A stretch of 13,072 bases of DNA from NCBI GenBank assembly GCA_902775835.1, contig CACYNZ010000070.1, positions 1 to 13,072 on the forward strand, in the 5' to 3' direction. How positions within the stretch are numbered: position 1 is the stretch's first letter; each line of letters opens with the position of its first letter. The position numbers and the translations under genes are program-made. This stretch comes from an uncultured Eubacteriales bacterium (lineage in GTDB: Bacteria; Bacillota_A; Clostridia; Christensenellales; Aristaeellaceae). The notes beneath the pieces were generated by a model. The model was not told the DNA's origin, did no database searches, and saw nothing but the letters and a program-made list of their open reading frames with translations. Shown here in pieces: positions 5,918-12,426 of the stretch.

Positions 5918-8278
5918 ATGTATTTTACAAGGAATAAAATGCCGGTCATCCTGCTTGCGCTGTTTCTGCTGATCGCCTGTCTGCCTGTTATGTCGATGGC
6001 TGAATCGGTGGACACGCAGGAAATTACGGTGGCCAATACGCCGATCAAGGGCCTGATTCAGATAAAGAAGCAGGGTCCGGTGCTGATCGGCTTCAACGAG
6101 CATCAGGATCCCTTCGGCAACACGGTGAACACGCCCATGTACAGCAAAGGCTCTGTGAGCGGCGCGGTGTTTGAAGTGCGCGCTGTGGAGGATATTGTCG
6201 GCAAGGATGGTACCCTCTGGTTCAAGGCGGACGAGGTGGCAGCTACACTGACCACAAAGGACGGCGAAGTGGAAACAGATCCGCTGCCGCTGGGGCACTA
6301 CTATGTGATGGAAGTATCCGCCCCTGAAGGGTATATCCTCGACAGTACCCGCTACGATGTGCTGCTGGAAGCCAGGGATCATGTGACGCCGACTGTCTCT
6401 GTCAGTGTGGTCGCAGTCAATGATTACATGCCCACAAAGATCAGCCTGTTCAAGGAAAAGGAGATTCTGAATACGGAAACGGATCAGGATGGTATGACCC
6501 ATACCATTCTGAAGCGTGTGCCCGGTGAGGGCTTTGTGTTCGGCCTTTATAACAGCGATCCCATCGCGTATGAAAATGGCACGCTGGACGCCGATACCCT
6601 GCTGGCGACTGCAGTCTCCGACAGGAACGGTAAAATCAGCTTCAGCGGTCAGTTCCCGCATGGGGAATACTGTGTTCGGGAACTCTCCGGGCCGGATGGC
6701 TGGAAGCTGAGTGAAGCGGATTTTCTGCTGAGAATCAGTGATGAATATGCCACAGAACATCATGAGATCGTCATCAGTCTGGATATGCCGGTTGTCAATG
6801 AACTGATTCACAGTGATGTGCGCGTGTCCAAGACGAATCTGAGCGGTTCGGATTATCTGCCGCATACACTGATCGAAGTGAAGAGCGAGGACGGTAAGAC
6901 TGTACTGAAGGATTACACCGGCGATGACGGTTATCTGCCAGCCTTCCCTGCTGTTCCCGGCAAATACACCTACCGTGAGGTACTGGCACCGGAGGGTTAT
7001 GAGCTTTGTACGGCCGAGCTGGCCTTCTCCGTCAATGAGCATGGTGAAATCGAAGGCAGGACAACAGTAACGGATGACTGCACCCGGTTCAGCCTCCTGA
7101 AGGTGGATGAGTATCATAAGCCCTTGGCTGGCGTAGAGTTCGGCCTCTTCCGGGAGGATGGTACGCAGCAGGCAAAGGCAGTATCGGATGAAAAGGGTCT
7201 TGTGACCTTTGAAAAGATCCCGTATGGCACCTACACCGTTCAGGAAACCAAAACATTGACCGGCTACCTGAAGAATCTCACCAGGGTGCCGATTACCATT
7301 GACGGAACATTTGTCAATCCGAAGGAGCCGATTGCCACGCTGGAAAACTGCCAGTCCGAGATCCTGATCCGGAAGGTCGATCAGAACAGCACGGCACTGC
7401 AGGGCGCTGAGTTTGGGCTGTATGACGAAAGCGGCAGGCTGGTCATGACCGCTGTCTCTGATATGGAGGGCAACGTCCGTTTCATCGGCGTGGATTATGG
7501 GAAATATACCATCCGCGAGCTTTCTGCTCCGGACGGATATCTGGCTGGCCGCGATGTGATCTCCATCACCATTGACGAGGGCTATACCAATACCGACCAG
7601 CCCGCAGCGACTGTGATCAATCCCGAGAAGAAGATCATGTGCATCAAGGCGGATACCTCCGGTAAGCCTATCCCCGGGGTTGAATTCTCCCTCTACAATG
7701 CCGCCACCATGGAAAAGGTGGAGACTGCTGTCAGCGACAAGGATGGTGTAATCATCTTCCGCAATTTCGATTACGGCGACTGGATCATCCGTGAAAACGC
7801 GGCTCCGGAAGGGTATTCCAGGATGGAAGATATCCGCTTCCAGGTCAGCACCGGCTGGAAAGAGCCCAAGCCTATCCTGTGCGTGAATATCCCGAACCAC
7901 TACGAATTTATGAAAACTGACAGTTCCGGCAATCCTCTGGCCGGCGCGAAATTCCGACTGGAGGATGAAAACGGCAAGGATCTGGGTACCTATGAGTCCG
8001 GTAAGGACGGCATGGTACAGATCAAAGACCTGAAGCCTGGCACCTATCTCATCCGGGAGATTGAAACCCTGGAGGGCTACAGCGTTTCCGGCGAGGTCAT
8101 TAAGCTGAAGCTGGATGAATACTACACGGTCCCTGAAAAGCCGACACAGTTCGTCAACTACACCACCATCCAGACCGGCGTGCATATCGCGGTCACCGGA
8201 GTCATGTGGGCAGGCCTTGGCCTGATGGCGATCAGCGGCACGGTGGGGCTGATCCGCAGGCGGCGTAAAACGAACTAA
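5918..8278 (+). CDS. Multi-CnaB (SpaA-like) surface protein with C-terminal anchor (base)
   Basis: This 786-residue surface protein is the likely wall- or membrane-attached base of the fibre. The ribosome site GAGGT at 5906-5910 is weaker than those of its neighbours. Signal peptide about 1-28 (SMA motif). A spare N-terminal strand, EITVAN, ends at Asn40. Seven CnaB domains follow at about 45-168, 171-294, 297-389, 390-477, 480-568, 571-657 and 660-747. Lys/Glu/Asn sets: K51/E132/N168, K179/E255/N294, K395/E443/N477, K486/E534/N568, K577/E626/N657 and K666/E714/N747. Domain 3 has K305 and E354 but Thr389 where Asn is expected. After the last domain come TIQTG (750-754), a hydrophobic helix about 756-779 and the basic tail RRRRKTN, the layout of a sortase signal with an unusual motif. 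Unlike the two upstream proteins, its last domain is complete. It is paralogous to the middle protein over domains 1-4. Confidence 0.87.
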   Translation: MYFTRNKMPVILLALFLLIACLPVMSMAESVDTQEITVANTPIKGLIQIKKQGPVLIGFNEHQDPFGNTVNTPMYSKGSVSGAVFEVRAVEDIVGKDGTLWFKADEVAATLTTKDGEVETDPLPLGHYYVMEVSAPEGYILDSTRYDVLLEARDHVTPTVSVSVVAVNDYMPTKISLFKEKEILNTETDQDGMTHTILKRVPGEGFVFGLYNSDPIAYENGTLDADTLLATAVSDRNGKISFSGQFPHGEYCVRELSGPDGWKLSEADFLLRISDEYATEHHEIVISLDMPVVNELIHSDVRVSKTNLSGSDYLPHTLIEVKSEDGKTVLKDYTGDDGYLPAFPAVPGKYTYREVLAPEGYELCTAELAFSVNEHGEIEGRTTVTDDCTRFSLLKVDEYHKPLAGVEFGLFREDGTQQAKAVSDEKGLVTFEKIPYGTYTVQETKTLTGYLKNLTRVPITIDGTFVNPKEPIATLENCQSEILIRKVDQNSTALQGAEFGLYDESGRLVMTAVSDMEGNVRFIGVDYGKYTIRELSAPDGYLAGRDVISITIDEGYTNTDQPAATVINPEKKIMCIKADTSGKPIPGVEFSLYNAATMEKVETAVSDKDGVIIFRNFDYGDWIIRENAAPEGYSRMEDIRFQVSTGWKEPKPILCVNIPNHYEFMKTDSSGNPLAGAKFRLEDENGKDLGTYESGKDGMVQIKDLKPGTYLIREIETLEGYSVSGEVIKLKLDEYYTVPEKPTQFVNYTTIQTGVHIAVTGVMWAGLGLMAISGTVGLIRRRRKTN
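6014..6037 (+). other. Orphan N-terminal last-strand segment (putative donor) in the anchor protein
   Basis: The mature N terminus (after about residue 28) has TQEITVAN ending in Asn40, followed by TPIKG and the first complete CnaB domain. The Asn sits about 12 residues into the mature chain, against about 13 in the middle protein, and the following T-P-[VI]-[RK]-G is shared. Confidence 0.7.
8165..8275 (+). other. C-terminal sorting-like signal (TIQTG, helix, basic tail)
   Basis: Residues 750-786 of the anchor protein read TIQTG, then about 24 mostly hydrophobic residues, then RRRRKTN. Position and layout match cell-wall sorting signals. The motif itself has Ile where LPXTG and NPXTG-type signals have Pro. 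It may be the specific substrate of the class B sortase at 2-766. Confidence 0.65.
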
Positions 8279-8325
8279 GCAGGGAGAGATGCCTGAATGA
8301 AGCGTCTGTATTTCCTTCACCGACT

Positions 8326-8352
8326 GGAGGTGCCTCCCTGGCACTTCCTTTT
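8326..8352 (+). terminator. Intrinsic terminator before the transfer genes
   Basis: Stem GGAGGTGCC (8326-8334) with GGCACTTCC (8340-8348), including one G-T wobble, a TCCCT loop and a TTTT run at 8349-8352. It lies between the anchor gene and the DUF3801 gene. Only about 14 nt separate it from the next ribosome site, leaving no room for a separate promoter, so transfer genes would depend on read-through or an upstream start. Confidence 0.75.
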
Positions 8353-8379
8353 CCATTCTGACAGAGAAGGGAGATTCCC

Positions 8380-8868
8380 ATGCAGGAAGAGATCGAAAAC
8401 AAATCGGTGACCCTGATCATCAATACCAGTAAGCTGACGGCGCGAACCCTGACGACGGCGTTCATGAAATTCCTGCGCTACTCCAAAGGAAAGCTCAAAG
8501 ATCATCATGATGTAAAGCCGCAGGGTAAGCAGTCAGTCAAGAAGCTGATCGCCCAGAACCAGGGTGTGGAAAAGACCGAGCTGGCTGACAGGGCTGAGGT
8601 GAAAACCTTCGATCATATTGCCAGGCAGTATGGCGTGGATTATGCCATCAAGAAAGGCATGTCCCCGGAGGGGAAGCAGCGCTACATACTGTTCTTCAAG
8701 GCCCGTGACCGGAGTGCCATTGACCAGGCTATGTCCGCCTATGCTGCCAGCTACGTGAAAAAGCATAAGCGGGAGCATCCGCCCATTGAACAGGTCGCAG
8801 ATCCGCTCAAGGAAATGCTGCCGGGCCGCAAAAAGGATCGCGTCCGGGAGAAGGGGATGCAGCGATGA
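8380..8868 (+). CDS. DUF3801 / PcfB-like conjugation accessory protein
   Basis: A 162-residue soluble, basic protein with no signal peptide or membrane segment. Length, composition and position directly before a VirD4 gene match the PcfB/DUF3801 family. In plasmid pCF10, PcfB acts with the coupling protein PcfC and the relaxase to deliver the DNA substrate to the channel. Visible features are an N-terminal strand-rich start (VTLIINTSKLTARTL), a lysine-rich middle (about 36-52) and a Lys/Arg-rich C-terminal tail. The ATG is preceded by AAGGGAGA at 8367-8374. Its stop overlaps the VirD4 start by 4 nt (ATGA), so translation is probably coupled. The family call is from recognition and context. 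Confidence 0.8.
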   Translation: MQEEIENKSVTLIINTSKLTARTLTTAFMKFLRYSKGKLKDHHDVKPQGKQSVKKLIAQNQGVEKTELADRAEVKTFDHIARQYGVDYAIKKGMSPEGKQRYILFFKARDRSAIDQAMSAYAASYVKKHKREHPPIEQVADPLKEMLPGRKKDRVREKGMQR

Positions 8869-10718
8869 ACGGTGATAAGCTGAAAAAGCAGTTGATCCTT
8901 AATGTCCCGTATATCCTGATCGGGCTTTACGCGACCAAACTGGGAGAAGCCTGGCGCTTAGCCGAGGGTGCTGACGCTTCTCAAAAATTCCTCCACCTGA
9001 TGGACGGCTTCAGCGCCGCCTTTCAGTCTGCGCTTCCCAGCTTTCATCCTACGGATCTCCTGATCGGTCTGCTGGTCGGCTGCGTGCTGCGTCTGCTGGT
9101 GTATGAGAAAAGCCGGAACGCAAAAAAATATCGGCGCAATGAAGAGTACGGCTCCGCCCGCTGGGGTACGCACTCCGATATCGCGCCGTTCATTGATCCG
9201 GATCCATGGAACAATGTAATCCTGACGAAAACGGAAAGCCTGACCATGAGCAGCCGTCCGAAGGATCCGCGCAATGCCCGGAACAAAAATGTGCTGGTGG
9301 TCGGTGGCTCCGGTTCCGGCAAAACCAGGTTTTTCATCAAGCCCAACATCATGCAGTGTACAAAAACGAAGGGTACATCGATCGTAGTCACCGATCCGAA
9401 AGGTACCCTGATCGTGGAAACCGGCAAAATGCTGGTCGCCGCCGGCTATGACGTCCGGGCGTTCAATACGATCAATTTTCAGAAGTCGATGCACTACAAT
9501 CCGTTCGCCTATATTCATTCAGAAAAGGATATCCTGAAGCTTGTTACCGTCCTCATCTCCAATACCAAGGGTGAAGGAAAAGGCGGCGACGATTTCTGGG
9601 TAAAAGCGGAAACGCTGCTGTACATCGCTCTGATCGGATATATCCATTACGAGCTGCCGCCGGAGGAGCAGAACTTCGCGACCCTGATCGACATGCTCAA
9701 CAAAATGGATGCCCGTGAGGATGATGAGGATTACCAGAACGAGGTGGATCGCTGGTTCGAGGATCTTGGCAGACGGAAGCCGGGACACTTCGCTGTTCGG
9801 CAGTATGCCAAGTATAAGATGGCTGCCGGCAAGACAGCGAAGAGCATCCTGGTCAGCTGCGGCGCACGCCTGGCTGTATTTGATATTGAGGAGCTTCGGG
9901 AGATTACAGCCTACGATGAGCTTCATCTGGATACGATTGGAGAAAAGCGGACGGCCCTGTTTCTCATCATGTCAGACACGGACGCCAGCTTCAATTTTCT
10001 CATCAGCATGGCGTATTCTCAGATGTTCAATCTGCTCTGCGAAATGGCGGACGATGTGCACGGAGGCCGCCTGCCGGTGCATGTCCGCTGCCTGATCGAT
10101 GAATTTGCCAACATCGGGCAGATTCCCAACTTTGAGAAGCTGATCGCCACCATCCGCAGCCGTGAGATTTCAGCATGTATTGTCCTCCAGGCACAGTCTC
10201 AGCTCAAGGCGATCTACAAGGATAATGCGGATACCATTGTCGGCAACTGCGACACGCTGCTGTTTCTCGGCGGCAAGGAAAAGACCACGCTCAAGGAGAT
10301 GGAGGAGCTCCTGGGCAAGGAAACCATTGATACGTTCAATACCGGCGAGAGCCGGGGCCGTGAGACCTCTCACAGCCTGAACTATCAGAAGCTCGGCAAA
10401 TCCCTGATGTCGGTGGACGAGATCGCTGTCATGGACGGCGGCAAATGTATCCTGCAGGTTCGGGGCGTCAGACCCTTCCTCTCGGACAAGTACGACATCA
10501 CATCGCATCCCAACTACAAATATCTGTCAGACTCCGATCCCAGGAACGCCTTCCACATCGAAAAGTACCTTTCCCGCCAGCTGAGGCTTCGGCTGGAGGA
10601 AGAAAGTCAGGTCTGGGAAATCGACGTGAGCGATACCCCGGGTGAGGAGGAAGAGCTTCTGGAAGAGCTGACGGATGAAACCCAACTACTGGCTGCCGGA
10701 TATGGCGGCCTTTTATAA
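8865..10718 (+). CDS. virD4: VirD4/TraG-type conjugative coupling protein (T4SS ATPase)
   Basis: A 617-residue membrane ATPase that links the relaxase-DNA complex to the secretion channel. Two N-terminal hydrophobic segments (about 11-25 and 63-80) precede the cytoplasmic ATPase domain. The Walker A motif is GGSGSGKT at 147-154. The Walker B-type motif is LIDEFANIG, with Asp412-Glu413, and is characteristic of VirD4/TraG coupling proteins. TSIVVTDPKG (171-180) and the IVLQAQSQL segment (about 439-447) are further family-typical stretches. The C terminus is strongly acidic (about 577-604). The length is normal for the family. The gene overlaps the PcfB-like gene by 4 nt and is followed 15 nt later by Maff2, fitting one transfer operon. 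Confidence 0.95.
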   Translation: MNGDKLKKQLILNVPYILIGLYATKLGEAWRLAEGADASQKFLHLMDGFSAAFQSALPSFHPTDLLIGLLVGCVLRLLVYEKSRNAKKYRRNEEYGSARWGTHSDIAPFIDPDPWNNVILTKTESLTMSSRPKDPRNARNKNVLVVGGSGSGKTRFFIKPNIMQCTKTKGTSIVVTDPKGTLIVETGKMLVAAGYDVRAFNTINFQKSMHYNPFAYIHSEKDILKLVTVLISNTKGEGKGGDDFWVKAETLLYIALIGYIHYELPPEEQNFATLIDMLNKMDAREDDEDYQNEVDRWFEDLGRRKPGHFAVRQYAKYKMAAGKTAKSILVSCGARLAVFDIEELREITAYDELHLDTIGEKRTALFLIMSDTDASFNFLISMAYSQMFNLLCEMADDVHGGRLPVHVRCLIDEFANIGQIPNFEKLIATIRSREISACIVLQAQSQLKAIYKDNADTIVGNCDTLLFLGGKEKTTLKEMEELLGKETIDTFNTGESRGRETSHSLNYQKLGKSLMSVDEIAVMDGGKCILQVRGVRPFLSDKYDITSHPNYKYLSDSDPRNAFHIEKYLSRQLRLRLEEESQVWEIDVSDTPGEEEELLEELTDETQLLAAGYGGLL

Positions 10719-10733
10719 TAAGGAGGTTTATGT

Positions 10734-10949
10734 ATGGACTTTTTTAATTCTGCTGTAACGGTTCTCCAGACCCTGGTCATTGCTATCGGTGCCGGTCTCG
10801 GTATCTGGGGTGTTGTCAACCTGCTCGAAGGATATGGCAATGATAACCCCGGTGCGAAGTCCCAGGGCATTAAGCAGCTCATGGCCGGCGGTGGTGTTGC
10901 TCTGATCGGCACCACGCTCGTTCCTCTGCTCAGCGGCCTCTTTGGCTGA
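10734..10949 (+). CDS. Maff2-family small membrane protein, possible VirB2/pilin-like subunit
   Basis: A 71-residue protein with two hydrophobic helices (about 8-31 and 49-68) joined by a short polar loop, GYGNDNPGAKSQG. The sequence fits the Maff2 family found in Tn1549-like elements. A strong AAGGAGG site (10720-10726) lies 7 nt before the ATG. The family's function is not established. Its size, two-helix topology and place just before the VirB6-like gene resemble VirB2/TrbC pilin subunits, so a pilin-like role is a reasonable inference. The strong ribosome site and the stable hairpin just downstream suggest high expression. Confidence 0.85.
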   Translation: MDFFNSAVTVLQTLVIAIGAGLGIWGVVNLLEGYGNDNPGAKSQGIKQLMAGGGVALIGTTLVPLLSGLFG

Positions 10950-10970
10950 TGCGCATCCGACCACTCTTGC

Positions 10971-10998
10971 GCCCTCTCCCGCATCTGCGGGAGGGGGC
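10971..10998 (+). terminator. Long hairpin between Maff2 and VirB6-like genes (attenuator or 3'-stabiliser)
   Basis: Arms 10971-10983 and 10986-10998 pair over 13 positions with one G-T wobble; in practice this gives about 12 pairs and a 4-nt loop. Only CTTT follows before the ribosome site AAGGAGG, so the U-run is weak. It could be a partial terminator, a block to 3' decay protecting Maff2 mRNA, or both. Confidence 0.65.
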
Positions 10999-11004
10999 CT
11001 TTAA

Positions 11005-11009
11005 GGAGG
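11005..11009 (+). promoter_or_regulatory. Ribosome binding site deciding the VirB6-like start (TTG 11017)
   Basis: GGAGG lies directly against the ATG at 11011, too close to serve it, but 7 nt before the in-frame TTG at 11017. The TTG start gives a protein beginning MNFIWDKI. Confidence 0.7.
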
Positions 11010-11016
11010 GATGTCC

Positions 11017-11886
11017 TTGAATTTCATTTGGGACAAGATTACCGAGTGGCTAAAAGAGCTGCTGGTCGGCGGCATCGTCAGCAATCTGTCCGGACTGTTT
11101 GACAGTATCAATACCCGGGTAGCCGATGTGGCTTCAACTGTGGGTAAGACACCCCAGGCGTGGAACGGAAGCATCTTCAGTATGATCAAGAGTCTTTCTG
11201 AAAATGTGGTGGTGCCCATCGCCGGGATCATCCTGACCTTTGTCATGTGCCTTGAGCTGATTCAGCTTCTGATCGACCGGAACAACATGCATGATTTTGA
11301 GACCTTCATTTTCTTTAAATGGGTTTTCAAGACCTTTGCCGCCGTGCTGATCGTCACCAATACCTGGAACATTGTTATGGGTGTTTTTGATGTCGCGCAG
11401 CATGTGGTCAGTCAGGCAGCCGGTGTGATCATCGGGGATACAGCACTGGATATATCAACGCTGCTCGGAGATATGGAAGCGAAGCTCATGGAAATGGACA
11501 TTGGTCCGCTGTTCGGGCTGTGGTTCCAGTCCTCCCTCATGGGCATTATTGCATGGGTGCTGAGCATCTGCATCTTCATCATCGTGTATGGCCGAATGAT
11601 CGAGATCTACATGGTGACTTCCGTCGCTCCCATCCCCATGGCGACCATGGTCAACCGGGAATGGGGCCAGATGGGACAGAACTATCTGCGGTCGCTCTTT
11701 GCCCTTGGCTTTCAGGCGTTCCTCATTATGGTGTGCGTTGGAATCTATGCCGTGCTGGTGCAGAACATCAGTGTGGGCAGTGACGTCAGCGCCGCGCTCT
11801 GGACGTGCATCGGGTACACGGTGCTGCTGTGTTTCACCCTGTTCAAGTCCAGCTCCGTCGCCAGGTCCATTTTCAACGCACATTAA
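11017..11886 (+). CDS. VirB6/TrbL-like polytopic channel protein
   Basis: A membrane protein of 289 residues from TTG 11017 (291 from ATG 11011), matching the VirB6/TrbL-like inner-membrane component of Tn1549-type conjugation systems by sequence character and gene order. An amphipathic N-terminal stretch (NFIWDKITEWLKELLVGG) is followed by about five or six hydrophobic segments, near residues 60-86, 96-122, 164-195, 226-249 and 256-276. The TTG is preferred because of ribosome-site spacing. In T4SS, VirB6-type proteins form the membrane passage and contact the VirB4 and VirB3 proteins, which are the next genes here. It is separated from Maff2 by the hairpin at 10971-10998. Confidence 0.85.
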   Translation: MNFIWDKITEWLKELLVGGIVSNLSGLFDSINTRVADVASTVGKTPQAWNGSIFSMIKSLSENVVVPIAGIILTFVMCLELIQLLIDRNNMHDFETFIFFKWVFKTFAAVLIVTNTWNIVMGVFDVAQHVVSQAAGVIIGDTALDISTLLGDMEAKLMEMDIGPLFGLWFQSSLMGIIAWVLSICIFIIVYGRMIEIYMVTSVAPIPMATMVNREWGQMGQNYLRSLFALGFQAFLIMVCVGIYAVLVQNISVGSDVSAALWTCIGYTVLLCFTLFKSSSVARSIFNAH

Positions 11887-11907
11887 TCAGGAACGGACGT
11901 GACGGCA

Positions 11908-12039
11908 ATGAAAAAGAAAAACACAACCCGGAAAGCAAAATCACGAAAGAAGTACCGGACACTGCGAAAGCGGAAGCACCGGCGTCAGGCCGGGAAACGG
12001 CTTCCTGTCTGGTACGTGCTTCGCAGAAAAGGAGGATGA
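11908..12039 (+). CDS. Small, extremely basic 43-residue hypothetical protein
   Basis: An ORF of 43 codons, starting MKKKNTTRKAKSRKK and ending YVLRRKGG. By count, 21 of 43 residues are Lys or Arg, with no acidic residue and one short non-basic patch, LPVWYVL. It fills the gap between the VirB6-like and PrgI genes on the same strand. An alternative start is the in-frame GTG at 11899, better spaced from AGGAA at 11889-11893. The ATG has no well-placed site. Its last codons and stop contain the AGGAGG used by the PrgI gene, so coupling is possible. I do not recognise a family. It could bind nucleic acid or membrane, or merely be a translated leader. Confidence 0.5.
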   Translation: MKKKNTTRKAKSRKKYRTLRKRKHRRQAGKRLPVWYVLRRKGG

Positions 12040-12042
12040 CCG

Positions 12043-12426
12043 ATGGCTTATGTACCTGTTCCTAAAGATCTGACCCGCGTCAAATCCAAGTTCCTGTTCA
12101 ACCTGACCAAGCGGCAGGTTGTCTGCTTCGGTCTGGGAGCACTGGCTGGTCTGCCGGTGTTCTTCCTGACCAAGGAGGCGATCGGCGTGAGTATGGCGGC
12201 GGCGCTCATGATTGTCATCATGCTGCCGTTTTTTCTGTTCGCCATGTTTGAACGCAACGGCCAGCCTCTGGAGGTTCTGCTGAAGCATTACGTTCAGGCC
12301 CGGTTCGTCCGGCCAAGGACGCGTATATTTCAAACGGAGAATTTTTACGCTGCCCTTGAACAGAACACGAGAAACAGACGGGAGGTCAGAAAGATCCTTC
12401 ATGGCAAGAAAAAAGGAAAAGCTTAA
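12043..12426 (+). CDS. PrgI-family (VirB3-like) T4SS membrane protein
   Basis: A 127-residue protein with a conserved-looking N terminus (AYVPVPKDLTRVKSKF), two adjacent hydrophobic helices at about 26-43 and 49-71, and a basic C-terminal tail ending GKKKGKA. This fits the PrgI family, a VirB3-like partner of VirB4 in Gram-positive conjugation systems. AGGAGG at 12030-12035 lies 7 nt before the ATG. The 3' end overlaps the virB4 start by 26 nt, which agrees with the tight functional pairing of VirB3 and VirB4. Confidence 0.88.
   Translation: MAYVPVPKDLTRVKSKFLFNLTKRQVVCFGLGALAGLPVFFLTKEAIGVSMAAALMIVIMLPFFLFAMFERNGQPLEVLLKHYVQARFVRPRTRIFQTENFYAALEQNTRNRREVRKILHGKKKGKA

Noticed and set aside
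5801..8356. 851-codon open frame on the minus strand
   Set aside because: It lies fully opposite the anchor protein gene, whose signal peptide, repeated domains and motifs are clear. The minus translation has no recognisable domain and arises from codon bias.
11011..11013. ATG as start of the VirB6-like gene
   Set aside because: It directly abuts the GGAGG; in-frame TTG 11017 has proper spacing.
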